DNA of 64,000 bases. Source: Methanocaldococcus infernus ME. Lineage in GTDB: Archaea; AGJL01; Methanococci; Methanococcales; Methanocaldococcaceae. The notes beneath the pieces were generated by a model. That model was not told where the DNA came from. It did no database searches and saw nothing but the letters and a program-made list of their open reading frames with translations. The translations under genes were made by a program, and so were the position numbers. Below, piece after piece: positions 1-9,074 of the stretch (its first letter is position 1; each line of letters begins with the position of its first letter). The stretch covers positions 744,001 to 808,000 of the forward strand of contig NC_014122.1 in NCBI RefSeq assembly GCF_000092305.1, given 5' to 3'.

Positions 1-433
1 CAGCTCCCTTAGGGAAGACAGTAATCTCTATCTCTTTTTCAAGGGAGTGGTCAAATTCATAGCTTATATAAGGAATATCTAAACCAACATTTCCTAAGTT
101 TTCTCTACTTATTGGATGGACAACATTAGGCCTTAATGGAATCTCTTCAGTTGCTCTCTTCACTCCCTCTCTTATCTCATTGACAATTTTTAATACTTCT
201 TCTCCTTTTACACCTCTGCCAATCTTTAAAAAAACTATTGGTAATCCAGTATCTTGGCATAAGGGAATATTCTCTCTCTCAGCAATCTCAATATTTTTCA
301 ATATTGCCTTTAATGTTTCCTTTGCCAACTTACTACTCTCTTTTTCATAACTCTCTTTTAGAGCTTTTTTAACATCCTCTGGTAATTTAACAACAGCCTC
401 TCTAAAAAGCTCTATTACAGTTTCTTGAATCAT
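1..433 (-). CDS. fumA: Fumarate hydratase (class I), alpha subunit, N-terminal part
   Basis: The gene runs off the left edge; about 144 N-terminal codons are visible from an ATG at 433. It begins MIQETVIELFREAVVKLP and contains the stretch around IPLCQDTGLPIVFLKIG, which is typical of the alpha half of two-subunit, Fe-S class I fumarase/tartrate dehydratase; the Cys of LCQDTG is a likely cluster ligand. The enzyme interconverts fumarate and malate, part of the incomplete reductive TCA route of methanogens. It follows gltX by 20 bases on the same strand and is probably the last visible gene of an alaS-gltX-fumA transcript. The tartrate-dehydratase branch cannot be excluded from the N-terminus alone. 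Confidence 0.85.
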   Translation of the reverse strand, partial: MIQETVIELFREAVVKLPEDVKKALKESYEKESSKLAKETLKAILKNIEIAERENIPLCQDTGLPIVFLKIGRGVKGEEVLKIVNEIREGVKRATEEIPLRPNVVHPISRENLGNVGLDIPYISYEFDHSLEKEIEITVFPKGA

Positions 434-453
434 GAAGAATCACTTAAATATTT

Positions 454-2061
454 TTATCTATGAGCATAGCAACAAGTTATTACATCTCCAACATCATCAA
501 CTCTACAAAATCCAAATCTTTCAAATTGTATAATCTCTCCAACCTCTGGGTTGAAGTTGATCTCAGCTAACCCCTCTTTAACTTCTCCATCAGGCATTAG
601 TACTTTAACTCTCTTAGTTTCTTCAGTTGGGATCCAGTGAATAATCTTAGCCTTATTTTTTCTTGCCTCTTTAAAGTCATCTGAGTGGTACTTAGCTTTA
701 ACAATGTCTCCAACCTCTTCAACTACAACATTAAACAGCTCCATCAGCCTGTAAAATCTACCCTCTTCCATCTCATCCCTAACTACATAGGCTGAGCCTT
801 TAAATTTTAACACTCTATAGCCATAATCTACCTCAGGATGTAACCTTATCTTAACCTCTCTCTCCTCGGAACCTTCAACCAACATCTTAACAGGATTCCA
901 GACAAAGAAGAATCTCTTAGCCTCTTTATCTATCAACTCCTTGTTAATAGCATAGAGATTTTTCCATGAGAAGGTTATGTCAGCTTGTTTAATCCCAATG
1001 TCTAACATAATCCTATAAATGGCTTCTGGCTTAATTCCTCTTCTTCTTAAAGCTCTTAAGGTTCCTAATCTAACATCATCCCATCCTTCATAGATCCCCT
1101 CTTTAATACCTTCATAAATCTTAGAGGTTGAGAGGACAGTATCTTCTATCTTCAAAATTCCATAGTGTATAAACTTAGGCATCTCCCAATTGAAATATTT
1201 ATAAATATATTTTTGTTTCTCAGTATTTACTAAATGGTCTTTCCCTCTTAAGACATGAGTTATTTCCAAAAGATGGTCATCTACAGCAACAGATAGATTC
1301 ATTAGAGGATAGACAAAGGCTTCAACCCTTGGATGTTTCTCTTTCTCAACCCTGAATATTGGAAAGTCTCTTATAGAAGGATTCTTATGCTTAATATCTG
1401 TCTTTAACCTAACAACAACATTCTCTAACTCACCATTCAGCATTTTTTCCCAAAGCTCTAAGTTTTCCTCTACTTCTCTGTCTCTACATGGACAAGCTAT
1501 TCCCTTATTTCTTAGCTCTCTAAACTCCTCAGGAGGACATTCACAGACATAAGCTTTACCCATCTTTATTAGCTCTTCTCCATGCTTGTAATAAATCTTT
1601 AACCTATCTGACTGTATAACCTCTTCATCAATCTTCACATTTAGCCAATCTAAATCCTCTCTTATCATGTCATAAGCTTCAGACAAAACTCTTTTAGGAT
1701 CAGTATCTTCAAACCTCAAAATAAACTTCCCACCATATTTTTTAGCAAAGTAGTCATTGAGTACTGCAACCCTTGCATGCCCTATATGTAATGGGCCAGA
1801 GGGATTAGGAGCAAATCTTAAGATAACTTTATCTTCAACCTCTGGTAACTCTAACTCTCTCCCTCTCCTCTTTCCTTTAAAGCTCTTATTCACTTCCTCA
1901 ACAATCTTCTCAACAATTGGCTTTATCTCATTAACCTTCTCTCTATACTCCTTATTTTGAGATAGGAACATTCCTAAGACAGCTTTAACTTGAGCCTTCC
2001 CATACTTCTCAGCATTTTTTATAGCCAACTCTCTAATCTTCTCTTCTATCAAAGTTATCAC
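454..2061 (-). CDS. gltX: Glutamyl-tRNA synthetase (archaeal type)
   Basis: Class I aminoacyl-tRNA synthetase that charges tRNA-Glu, and in this lineage also tRNA-Gln for later amidation. The nucleotide-binding HIGH motif is at residues 92-95 in [17 protein letters not shown], and the KMSKS equivalent reads LSTSK near residue 310. The C-terminal half is the beta-barrel anticodon domain of the archaeal/eukaryotic GlnRS-like branch. The length of 535 is normal. The start is GTG at 2061, overlapping the alaS stop as GTGA, which implies translational coupling. A gatC-like gene at 59.4 kb fits the indirect tRNA-Gln route. Confidence 0.97.
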   Translation of the reverse strand: MITLIEEKIRELAIKNAEKYGKAQVKAVLGMFLSQNKEYREKVNEIKPIVEKIVEEVNKSFKGKRRGRELELPEVEDKVILRFAPNPSGPLHIGHARVAVLNDYFAKKYGGKFILRFEDTDPKRVLSEAYDMIREDLDWLNVKIDEEVIQSDRLKIYYKHGEELIKMGKAYVCECPPEEFRELRNKGIACPCRDREVEENLELWEKMLNGELENVVVRLKTDIKHKNPSIRDFPIFRVEKEKHPRVEAFVYPLMNLSVAVDDHLLEITHVLRGKDHLVNTEKQKYIYKYFNWEMPKFIHYGILKIEDTVLSTSKIYEGIKEGIYEGWDDVRLGTLRALRRRGIKPEAIYRIMLDIGIKQADITFSWKNLYAINKELIDKEAKRFFFVWNPVKMLVEGSEEREVKIRLHPEVDYGYRVLKFKGSAYVVRDEMEEGRFYRLMELFNVVVEEVGDIVKAKYHSDDFKEARKNKAKIIHWIPTEETKRVKVLMPDGEVKEGLAEINFNPEVGEIIQFERFGFCRVDDVGDVITCCYAHR

Positions 2062-4679
2062 TCTTTTTTATTTTTTAAATACTCTTTAACAATCTTTTTA
2101 ATTTCTTCAACACTTTTATCACTCTTTCCTTGGGCTAAATCCTCTCTTCCTCCTCCTCTACCAAAGAGGTTAATAAGCTCTCTAACATCTAACTTTACTT
2201 CCCCTCTCTTACAGATTACAAAGTTTCCATTTGTTAGGATAACTAACCTATTCCCTAAGGCTAAGTGGTCAGCAAGGTTTAAAAGCTCTTTTGGATTCCC
2301 TTCAACCTTTTCGACTAAAAGTTCAACATCTCCAACTTTCTCAAATTTGTTAATTAACTCATATTTTTTAAGCTCTCCAACTTTCTTTTCAAGCTCTTCA
2401 ACTCTCTTCCTAAGCTCTTTCCACTCATTAACAAACTTGTCAAGAACTTTAACAACATTCTCAGGCTGACACTTTAGTGTTTCACTTACACTTAATAGAT
2501 TATCTTCTAACTCCTGAACCTTCTCTAAAGCCTTTAATCCAGCAGAGTAGATTAATCTCTCTACCCCATCCTGAACTCTCTCAGTTTTCAATATCTTTAT
2601 AAGCCCTACATCTCCAGTTTTTGAGCAGTGTGTTCCTCCACAGGCTTGGACATCTATATCATCTATTTTAACTATCCTTATCCTGTCTCCAGGAACTACT
2701 CCACCTTGATAGATGGAAAAGCCATATTTTTCTTCAGCCTCATTTCTATCCATAAATTTAGCTTCAATATTGTAATTTCTTACAACTATCTCATTGGCTA
2801 TTCTCTCAATCTCCTTAATTTCTTCTCTACTCAACCTCTTGTAGTGAGTTATATCCAACCTTGCCTTATCTATATCAACATCTGAACCAGCTTGATTAAC
2901 ATGCTTCCCTAAAACCTTTCTACAGGCTGATCCTATGATGTGAGTGGCTGTATGGTGTCTCATTAAGCTCTCTCTCCTATCCCAATCTATAACTCCTTTA
3001 ACCTCATCTCCTTCTCTTAACCCTTCAACACTCTCAAGCTTATGAGCTATAGCCTTCCCAAACTTTTGGACATCTAAGACTCTATACTTCTTATTGTCCT
3101 TTATTAAATAACCAGTATCTGCCTTCTGCCCTCCACCTTCAGGATAGAAGGCTGTTCTGTCTAAGATAACAAAGTTATCTATTATCTTAACAACCTTAGC
3201 CTTAAATTCTTTAAGGTTTTCATAGTATAAAGGCTTAGTTTCAATGTCTAAGCTTAACTCTTCCTTCTTCTCCCCTTCTCTCACATTCTCATGTCTCTCA
3301 GCAACAATTGTATAGAAGTTATCAGGAACCTTAACCTTGGCTATCTCCTCAATTAAATCAACTGGAATCCCATGGCTGTCATAAAGCTCTATGATATCTT
3401 CTAAATCTAAGCTCTTCTTTTTCTTTAATAGCCTTTTTATAATTCCCTCTCCTCTCTTTAATGTCTCTTTATATCTCTCAGTTTCTAAGGCTAAAACTTT
3501 TTCCATATAGTCTTTCATATCCAAGAGTTCAGGATAGAGAGCTTTAAGCTCTTTTAAGTGTAGCTCAACAACATCAAATAAACTTAAATTTAGATTTAAT
3601 TTATTTAAATGTCTTAAGCTCTTCCTAATTAGCATTCTTAATAGATAACCTTCCTTAACATTTGAAGGAACTACTCCATCCCCTAAGAGGAAGGTTATGG
3701 CTCTTGTATGATCTACTAAGGCATAGAGATTTTCATAAGGCTCTAAAATTCTCTCTAACTCTTCTACATCTAAACCAACTCTCTTAGCCACAACTTCCCT
3801 TAACTTTCTCAAGTCTCCAACATCTTTAACATCCATCAAGCCAGAGAGTTCTGTTATCTTAGCCAAGATCTCCTTATCAATCTCCTCTATCCCAGCCTCT
3901 TTTTTCAACTTCTCAATAATATCTTTAAAGAGTGCATCATAGATAGTTGGCTCTCCAGTTGAAACCCAGACAAACCTCTCTATCCCATAGCCAGTATCCA
4001 CAATCTTTAGAGGAATCTCCTTATACTCATTTCCAACCTTTTCATACTGCATAAAGACTAAGGTGGCAAGCTCAACCCCATGGGTTAAGACTTCAAAACA
4101 TGGCCCAGCATTTCCTCCTCCTTCCCACCAGCTCTCTATGAAAGTTATAGATTTTTCATCTATCCCTAAGTTTTTAAAGAAGTTAAAGCAGAGTTCAACA
4201 GTCTCATCTATCCAATATTTAAACTCTTCTTCAGAGTTAAAGGCATGATGCCCTCCCATGGTGAAGCAGGTTAGATGCCTTCCAGTTCTTCCAACATTGT
4301 CAATATCATTGAGCCTAATACATGGCTGGGCTATAACCAATGGATTGGCCTTAGGCTTGACCAAACCCTTAGTAACCCAAGGCTGAAATACAGCTATGGA
4401 GGCTATTGTTAGTAAGATGTCATCCCTCCATCTCTTAGCAACAACTGGAGCCCTCTTTATTGGCTCATGCCCATGCTTTTTAAAGAAGTTGATGAACTCT
4501 TCAACCATCTCCTTATAGCTATATTTTTTCTTTGTTATTGGCTTTCCTATGAAGCTATAGACATCACAAGGAGCATCTCCACAGGTTTCCCTCTCTTCTA
4601 AGCTCCAAAAGTACTTTCCACACTTCTTACACTTTCTCCTCTCAAATCCTAACTCCTCAAATAGCTTAGCTTTTATCAT
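2058..4679 (-). CDS. alaS: Alanyl-tRNA synthetase
   Basis: Charges tRNA-Ala and edits mischarged Ser/Gly. The 873-residue protein has the archaeal N-terminal extension with four cysteines (CKKCGKYFW, then two more Cys by residue 39), the class II catalytic core ([10 protein letters not shown] region), the editing-domain zinc motif HHTATH near residue 575 and CGGTHC near 680, and a C-terminal coiled-coil/oligomerisation region ending in the glycine-rich GRGGGRED segment of the DHHA1 domain. ATG start; 17 bases separate it from the upstream polyferredoxin gene, and it overlaps gltX by four bases. Confidence 0.97.
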   Translation of the reverse strand: MIKAKLFEELGFERRKCKKCGKYFWSLEERETCGDAPCDVYSFIGKPITKKKYSYKEMVEEFINFFKKHGHEPIKRAPVVAKRWRDDILLTIASIAVFQPWVTKGLVKPKANPLVIAQPCIRLNDIDNVGRTGRHLTCFTMGGHHAFNSEEEFKYWIDETVELCFNFFKNLGIDEKSITFIESWWEGGGNAGPCFEVLTHGVELATLVFMQYEKVGNEYKEIPLKIVDTGYGIERFVWVSTGEPTIYDALFKDIIEKLKKEAGIEEIDKEILAKITELSGLMDVKDVGDLRKLREVVAKRVGLDVEELERILEPYENLYALVDHTRAITFLLGDGVVPSNVKEGYLLRMLIRKSLRHLNKLNLNLSLFDVVELHLKELKALYPELLDMKDYMEKVLALETERYKETLKRGEGIIKRLLKKKKSLDLEDIIELYDSHGIPVDLIEEIAKVKVPDNFYTIVAERHENVREGEKKEELSLDIETKPLYYENLKEFKAKVVKIIDNFVILDRTAFYPEGGGQKADTGYLIKDNKKYRVLDVQKFGKAIAHKLESVEGLREGDEVKGVIDWDRRESLMRHHTATHIIGSACRKVLGKHVNQAGSDVDIDKARLDITHYKRLSREEIKEIERIANEIVVRNYNIEAKFMDRNEAEEKYGFSIYQGGVVPGDRIRIVKIDDIDVQACGGTHCSKTGDVGLIKILKTERVQDGVERLIYSAGLKALEKVQELEDNLLSVSETLKCQPENVVKVLDKFVNEWKELRKRVEELEKKVGELKKYELINKFEKVGDVELLVEKVEGNPKELLNLADHLALGNRLVILTNGNFVICKRGEVKLDVRELINLFGRGGGREDLAQGKSDKSVEEIKKIVKEYLKNKKE

Positions 4680-4695
4680 GCTCTCCCTTAACTAT

Positions 4696-5379
4696 TTAAA
4701 TTTTGAAATCTATGGCATTTTTCTTACAGGCACTTTTACATTCAAAGCATCTTATACATTCTTTCTGATCAACTTTTTTAGTTAATGTTATTTGCATTGG
4801 ACATTTAAATTCACACAACTTACACTTTACACAGTTCTCATTTAATTTAATTTTAAAGATTGGTGATATGGAGAAGAGGGATAAGAAGGCTCCTAATGGA
4901 CAGATGTATCTACAAAACCCACGGGGGATAAATAAAGATAGTGCTAAGAAGAATATCAATAAAATTAGGGCTAATAGTGTTCCTGAGAGATTGGTTAAAA
5001 AGCCTATTGGACAGATCTTACAAAAGGCTAATGTGACTAAGTAGTATGAGAGTATTAAAAAGATAACCATAATAAAGTACTTTATGTATATTAACTTATT
5101 GTGTAAGCTTTCTCTAACCATGGGCAGTTTTTTTCTAAATCTTAGCTTATAAGTTAAATCTTGTAAGAAACCAAAGGGACAAATCCAGCCACAGAAGACT
5201 CTACCTAATATGATGGTTCCAATAACAACAATAACTAACTCTATTATTAAGTTTTTCCCAGAGCCTATAAAAAGTGCCTGTAAAACCCCATAAAAGCATA
5301 TACAGAAGCTTGCAGTTATAACAAACCTAAAAAAGAAGAAGCTTTGAACTATTTTTCTAAATATCTGTAGTTTGTCCAA
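4696..5379 (-). CDS. NapH/NosR-like polyferredoxin membrane protein
   Basis: An integral membrane iron-sulfur protein of the NapH/CcoG-like family, 227 residues. Four or five hydrophobic segments alternate with CxxxCP motifs (CGWICPFG at 63-70, CKICPIG near 121, CRYICPLG near 156). Two C-terminal ferredoxin-type 4Fe-4S motifs follow (CVKCKLCEFKCP and CIRCFECKSAC). Such proteins move electrons between membrane donors and extracytoplasmic partners; the partner here is unknown. The start is TTG at 5379 with GGTGA four bases upstream. It is co-oriented with alaS and divergent from the small 2TM gene. The secreted protein at 5.7 kb may be its partner (inference). Confidence 0.85.
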   Translation of the reverse strand: MDKLQIFRKIVQSFFFFRFVITASFCICFYGVLQALFIGSGKNLIIELVIVVIGTIILGRVFCGWICPFGFLQDLTYKLRFRKKLPMVRESLHNKLIYIKYFIMVIFLILSYYLVTLAFCKICPIGFLTNLSGTLLALILLIFFLALSLFIPRGFCRYICPLGAFLSLFSISPIFKIKLNENCVKCKLCEFKCPMQITLTKKVDQKECIRCFECKSACKKNAIDFKI

Positions 5380-5450
5380 GCTTTCACCCTAAAAGTTTTA
5401 TAATAATTTAAATAATACTAACTGGGGCTATAAAAAAGTGTTATAGAGAA

Positions 5451-5705
5451 GTGCTAAAAGAAAGGGCAAAAAAGAAATTAGTCAGACATATTATTTTATA
5501 TTTAGTTATTAATTCAATATTAGCAATAATTAATATAGTTTATTCTCCAAGTAATCTCTGGTTTCCATATGTATTACTTGGCTGGGGAATATTTCTATTA
5601 ATCCATATGATCAAATATTATTGTAAGTTAGATGAAGAACTTGACTATATAGAGTTTAAGGTTGAGCATAAATTAAGAGATCCAACCAATTATAAGCTCT
5701 CTTAA
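5451..5705 (+). CDS. Small 2TM-domain membrane protein
   Basis: 84 residues with a basic N-terminus (KERAKKKLVRH), two hydrophobic helices (about residues 14-29 and 37-54) and a charged C-terminus. This is the layout of 2TM-domain proteins, often found beside histidine kinases or redox genes in bacteria and of unknown function. The apparent start is GTG at 5451 with only a weak purine-rich site ahead. Its last 33 bases overlap the 3' end of the convergent gene at 5673-6224, so the two transcripts must be antisense to each other there. Confidence 0.6.
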   Translation: MLKERAKKKLVRHIILYLVINSILAIINIVYSPSNLWFPYVLLGWGIFLLIHMIKYYCKLDEELDYIEFKVEHKLRDPTNYKLS

Positions 5706-6224
5706 GTTTATTGGTGAAAATAATATTGAGAGAATCTTATCAATAATTGACTCACTCTTATTTGAAATTTTATCTTCCTTAACTGGAATTTCATCTTCTT
5801 TTTTAGAGCTTTCATTTATACACTCAGCTATAATATTCTTAATTTCCCTCATAGGGATATTATATTTTTCCTTAATTTCTTCAAATTTAGTATTATCAGA
5901 AACATCAATTCCAAGCTTCTCCTTTAAGATTTTAGGGTCTATATTATACTTCTCACAAATCTCTTTTATTGTCATTTCTTTTAATACACTGCCAGGAATT
6001 TCAAGTTCTCCATTATTTACCTCATTTATGTTCTCCTCTTTTGTATTTTCTTCTGTATTAGGCTCTGGTTCACTGTGATCACAGATTCCATTATGGTTAG
6101 TGTCAATATATAAACCACACTTTCCTGGGTAAGTACAATTTACCCTTCCATATGGACAATCTTCCCAGGCATAAATATATGACAAAAAGAATAATAGAAG
6201 TAAAAAAGTAAATAATTTTTTCAT
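5673..6224 (-). CDS. Secreted or anchored protein with Cys-rich 'DTNxxGICDHSEP' motif
   Basis: About 183 residues. A signal peptide (KKLFTFLLLLFFLSYIYAW) is followed by a short motif with four cysteines, CPYGRVNC...GKCGLYIDTN then GICDHSEPEP, which resembles the calcium-loop-like segment found in proteins associated with NapH-type ferredoxins. Next come an acidic linker and a region with two HTH-like repeats (EICEKYNIDPKILKEKLG and EIKEKYNIPMREIKNII), then a weakly hydrophobic C-terminus. The second ATG (6224) suits the GGGGAT site better than the first (6230). It lies downstream of the Cys/His-rich gene on the same strand. The function is not known; a redox or metal-linked extracytoplasmic role is inferred. 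Confidence 0.65.
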   Translation of the reverse strand: MKKLFTFLLLLFFLSYIYAWEDCPYGRVNCTYPGKCGLYIDTNHNGICDHSEPEPNTEENTKEENINEVNNGELEIPGSVLKEMTIKEICEKYNIDPKILKEKLGIDVSDNTKFEEIKEKYNIPMREIKNIIAECINESSKKEDEIPVKEDKISNKSESIIDKILSILFSPINLRELIIGWIS

Positions 6225-6247
6225 GGCCATCCCCCTAAGAATAAATT

Positions 6248-6565
6248 TTAGTGGTGTCCAAAGCCATGTCTATATCTATAATTATGTCTTTTACAGTGAC
6301 AGTATTGACAACATTCCTCATTTTTACAGTAACAATTTTCGTTACAGTATTCATTGTTACACTCATTACAACAAGTTTCATTATTTAAGCAATATTGATG
6401 GCTATGATTGTATTGATAACTATAATTGTAGTTATGATATTGGCATGAACTATTACAGTATAAACAAGTTTCATTAGGTTTAAACATTTCTTCTGTAGCA
6501 GCAAAGACTCCTGAAGCTATTAAGATTCCTCCAATAAGTAAGATAATGAAATCTCTAACTTTCAT
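6248..6565 (-). CDS. Secreted Cys/His-rich, probably metal-binding protein
   Basis: 105 residues from the ATG at 6565, which sits behind GGTGA; the upstream GTG at 6574 is part of that ribosome site. A signal peptide (residues 1-24, ending GVFAATEE) precedes a mature chain made almost entirely of Cys, His, Asn, Tyr and Glu: 17 cysteines, including CLYC, CCNEC, CNENCYC, CCQYCHC, and a His-rich tail ending GFGHH. No family is recognised. The composition predicts binding of soft metals outside the membrane (inference). A dyad at 6595-6618 lies just upstream, and an ArsR-type regulator is encoded 400 bases away. The opposite-strand reading frame here is treated as a shadow. Confidence 0.65.
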   Translation of the reverse strand: MKVRDFIILLIGGILIASGVFAATEEMFKPNETCLYCNSSCQYHNYNYSYQYNHSHQYCLNNETCCNECNNEYCNENCYCKNEECCQYCHCKRHNYRYRHGFGHH

Positions 6566-6594
6566 GGCTTTCACCTCAGTATCTTATTTGATAT

Positions 6595-6618
6595 ATATGT
6601 AGTCATTTAGCTACATAT
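6595..6618. promoter_or_regulatory. Inverted repeat, possible operator
   Basis: ATATGTAG and CTACATAT form eight-base arms around an eight-base spacer, 30 bases upstream of the Cys/His-rich gene start at 6565 and within a divergent intergenic region. The position and symmetry suit a repressor site, with the ArsR-like protein at 6971 as the obvious candidate (inference). Confidence 0.45.
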
Positions 6619-6646
6619 CATAAAAGCAATATATAAACTTTTTTAT

Positions 6647-6668
6647 TTTATTAATTTAAATTAATAAA
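6647..6668. promoter_or_regulatory. Perfect 22-base AT palindrome
   Basis: TTTATTAATTT is followed directly by its reverse complement AAATTAATAAA. It lies between the divergent genes at 6565 (minus) and 6736 (plus), about 70 bases ahead of the latter. Such symmetry could arise by chance in DNA this AT-rich, but together with the neighbouring dyad it suggests a regulated divergent promoter. Confidence 0.35.
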
Positions 6669-6735
6669 TTAAGTAGATAAGAATATATGCTTCATTATTT
6701 AATAGTAAGTTTAAAACTCTAAAAAGGGGGAAGTT

Positions 6736-6954
6736 ATGCCTTACTGGGGACATGGATTTATATATAATTCTAATTGGTTGCCCTTTAATATAATCATAAT
6801 TTTACTAATCTTATTACTAATTATAATTTTAGCTCTACAGCTCTATATTATTTTCAAAAAACCAGAAGAGGCTAAATTGGTTAAGATAGAGAAAGATGTT
6901 GAAGAGGTTAAGGAGATTGTGAAAGAGTTAAAGAGAAAGTGGGAAGAAATCTAA
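6736..6954 (+). CDS. Small single-helix membrane protein with coiled-coil tail
   Basis: 72 residues: a short aromatic N-terminus (MPYWGHGFIYNSNW), one hydrophobic helix (about residues 17-41), then a charged heptad-like helix (EEAKLVKIEKDVEEVKEIVK). The ATG is preceded by AAAGGGGGAAG. It lies 16 bases ahead of the ArsR-type regulator gene and is surely co-transcribed with it. The function is unknown; the topology resembles small SHOCT-like or sensor-associated proteins. Confidence 0.6.
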   Translation: MPYWGHGFIYNSNWLPFNIIIILLILLLIIILALQLYIIFKKPEEAKLVKIEKDVEEVKEIVKELKRKWEEI

Positions 6955-6970
6955 ATAAAGGGTTTAAAAA

Positions 6971-7255
6971 ATGAACTTGGAGAAGGTTGTTAAGTTATGT
7001 GATGCTCTCTCTCATCCTCTGAGATTGGAAATATTATATATACTATCAGAGAAACCTATGAATATTTATGAGCTTTCTAAAACATTAAAGGTGTCAAGGC
7101 CTGTTATCTATGCACACTTAAAGAAGTTGGAGGCCAGTAACTTGGTAGAGAGTGAAGTTATATTAGAAGGGAACAGGGCTAAGAGGATCTATAAAGCTAA
7201 GGAATTTAGCTTCTATATTGACAATGAAAAAATAAAAGAATTATTTAAGCACTAA
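6971..7255 (+). CDS. ArsR-family winged-helix transcriptional regulator
   Basis: 94 residues with the classic ArsR fold order: LCDALSHPLRLEILYILSE, then the recognition helix in ELSKTLKVSRPVIYAHLKKLE and the wing ESEVILEGNRAKRIYKAKEF. No obvious metal-binding Cys pair such as CxC in the alpha-3 helix is present (the only Cys is residue 10), so if it senses a metal the site is not the ArsR/SmtB standard. It probably regulates the surrounding small secreted and membrane protein genes (inference from position). Confidence 0.85.
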   Translation: MNLEKVVKLCDALSHPLRLEILYILSEKPMNIYELSKTLKVSRPVIYAHLKKLEASNLVESEVILEGNRAKRIYKAKEFSFYIDNEKIKELFKH

Positions 7256-7333
7256 ATATTCTCACATCTTCTCCCTATGAAGTGTAACTTCCCTGGGATA
7301 AAATGGAGGCTTATCCCATAAAACTAACTAATT
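7256..7333 (-). pseudogene. Decayed duplicate of the dphB 3' end
   Basis: The stretch from AATATTCTCACA through ATGAAGTGTAACTTCCCTGG to CCCATAAAACTAAC matches the 3' end of dphB at about 8284-8412 with internal deletions. The core of 20 bases at 7278-7297 is identical to 8322-8341. On the minus strand it would encode the C-terminal PGKLHFM region of diphthine synthase, but the frame is broken. It lies on the far side of the DUF2202 gene from intact dphB, as expected if an insertion or recombination event duplicated the junction. Confidence 0.8.
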
Positions 7334-7466
7334 GATCAATACATAAACACTATAATACATGCACCATAAATTATTTATATACTATAAAATTAAATAGTAG
7401 ATTTATGGCCATATTAGATTAGTAAATAATATTAATATGTTAAAGTTTAAATAATAAGGTGTAAAT

Positions 7467-8222
7467 ATGAATTATTTTTTGAAAATGGTAGCTATAGTGT
7501 TATTAATATCAATGGTAGCTTTTTCAGGGTGTATGGCTAATACAGACAATAATAATAATCAAAATATAGATAATCAAGTTAATACGCCAAATAATGTCCA
7601 AACCAATCATCATAATAATAGAAATGTGGTAAATAACAATGGTGATATAAATACAACAATAATGCATACAATTATTGCTTCATATCCTAAACAAGAATTA
7701 AGTGAAAAAGAAAAAGAAGGATTAATTGAAATGAGAGAGGAGGAAAAATTAGCAAGAGATGTTTATTTAGCATTATATAATAAATGGAAAATACCTATAT
7801 TTCAAAATATAGCAAATTCAGAACTTTCACACACTACTTCAATAAAAATATTATTAGATAAATATGGTATAAAAGACCCTGTTGTGGATGATACTCCTGG
7901 CAAATTTACAAATCCAAAATATCAAAAATTATACAATGATCTAATAGAAAAAGGATATAAATCTGTAATAGATGCATTAATTGTTGGATGTACTATTGAA
8001 GATTTAGATATCAAAGATTTACAATATTGGGCATCTATTACAGATAATGAAGATATTAAATTTACATATGCAAATTTAGAAAAAGGTTCAAGGAACCATA
8101 TGAGGTCATTTTATAGACTATTAAAAAATTATGGAGGGAATTATACACCAAAATATATTAGCCAAGAAGAATTTGAACAAATAATAAATAGTCAAATAGA
8201 AAGAGGACCTGTTAATAGGTAA
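7467..8222 (+). CDS. DUF2202 ferritin-like lipoprotein
   Basis: 251 residues. The signal sequence ends in a lipobox-like VAFSGC (Cys 22), followed by an Asn-rich low-complexity linker to about residue 70. The remainder is a DUF2202 four-helix domain of the ferritin-like superfamily: REEEKLARDVYLAL supplies a Glu cluster, ANSELSHTTSIKILL the E-x2-H pair, then YANLEKGSRNHMRSF the second E...H. These positions fit a di-iron site, probably surface-anchored. The gene is poorer in G and C than its neighbours and is flanked by a broken copy of dphB, so recent insertion is likely. Confidence 0.85.
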   Translation: MNYFLKMVAIVLLISMVAFSGCMANTDNNNNQNIDNQVNTPNNVQTNHHNNRNVVNNNGDINTTIMHTIIASYPKQELSEKEKEGLIEMREEEKLARDVYLALYNKWKIPIFQNIANSELSHTTSIKILLDKYGIKDPVVDDTPGKFTNPKYQKLYNDLIEKGYKSVIDALIVGCTIEDLDIKDLQYWASITDNEDIKFTYANLEKGSRNHMRSFYRLLKNYGGNYTPKYISQEEFEQIINSQIERGPVNR

Positions 8223-8278
8223 ATTATTTTTTATAATATTAGGTGGAATATCAAACTTTCACCTTAATAGTTTATAAT

Positions 8279-9049
8279 TTAATCAATATTCTCACAAAGA
8301 TATTTTAAAGCCTCTTCCTCCATGAAGTGTAACTTCCCTGGGATGATAATGGAGTGTAATGGCTTGCCAAAGTCATAGTTTAATAAATCCTTTATCTTCC
8401 CATAAACTAACTTTGGCTTTAAGCTTCCAGCTCTTGCTAAAACTATAACTTTCATATCCTCTGAAATAACTCCTTCTTTTTTTCTCTTCTCAAGCTCCAA
8501 CAAGATTTTTAAAGCCTCATTTGCTGTCATGAATCTATTTTCTTCTGCATGGATATCCAATAAGCAGAGAGTATGACAACCCCTTTCTAAGTTCTCCTTT
8601 ATCACATTGTAAGGAGTTTCTGGAAAGTAGTTTTTTTCTGGAAATACTATAGAGGCTGTCCTCCCAAACTTGTAGAGTTGTAAGCCTGTAATTCCAACAG
8701 CTGAATAGATGGAAGGGGCATTAATTATTATTAATTCAACTCCTTTCTTTTTAGCTTCAATGGCCAAATCTACATGTGTTGTAGCAACCATTGGATCCCC
8801 TGCAGTTAGGAACATAATATCCTTTTCCTTAGCCTCCTCAACTAACTTCTCACTTCCATACTCTACCTTTTTTCTATCTAAAACCTCTATCTCTCTACCT
8901 AAAACCTTCTCTATCTTCTCCACTGTTGTCCCTGTTAAGGCAGCAGTGTAAAATTCAGCATAAATTTTATCTACCTTCTTGGCAAATTCTAAAACTTTTA
9001 GAGGCATATCTTTTTCATCATAAAGTCCTAAGCCTGCTAAGATTAGCAA
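8279..9049 (-). CDS. dphB: Diphthine synthase
   Basis: SAM-dependent methyltransferase that methylates the modified histidine of elongation factor 2 on the way to diphthamide. 256 residues, normal for the archaeal family: GLGLYDEKD at the N-terminus, AGDPMVATTH and LLDIHAEENRFMT motifs, and the SIIIPGKLHFMEEEAL C-terminus. The start is TTG at 9049 with GGTGA four bases ahead, as in related genes. It is divergent from pyrF, with only 25 bases between starts. Part of its 3' end is repeated at 7.26-7.33 kb. Confidence 0.95.
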   Translation of the reverse strand: MLILAGLGLYDEKDMPLKVLEFAKKVDKIYAEFYTAALTGTTVEKIEKVLGREIEVLDRKKVEYGSEKLVEEAKEKDIMFLTAGDPMVATTHVDLAIEAKKKGVELIIINAPSIYSAVGITGLQLYKFGRTASIVFPEKNYFPETPYNVIKENLERGCHTLCLLDIHAEENRFMTANEALKILLELEKRKKEGVISEDMKVIVLARAGSLKPKLVYGKIKDLLNYDFGKPLHSIIIPGKLHFMEEEALKYLCENID

Positions 9050-9074
9050 GATCTCACCCTAAGGAGGTTAAAGA

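Noticed and set aside
6223-6477. Plus-strand 84-residue frame opposite the Cys/His-rich gene
   Set aside because: It is the mirror of a composition-biased gene, has no ribosome site, and is rich in Tyr, Ser, Asn and Ile as expected from antisense translation.
5451-8222. Accessory patch as an intact mobile element
   Set aside because: No transposase, integrase or terminal inverted repeats were seen; only the dphB duplication hints at insertion.
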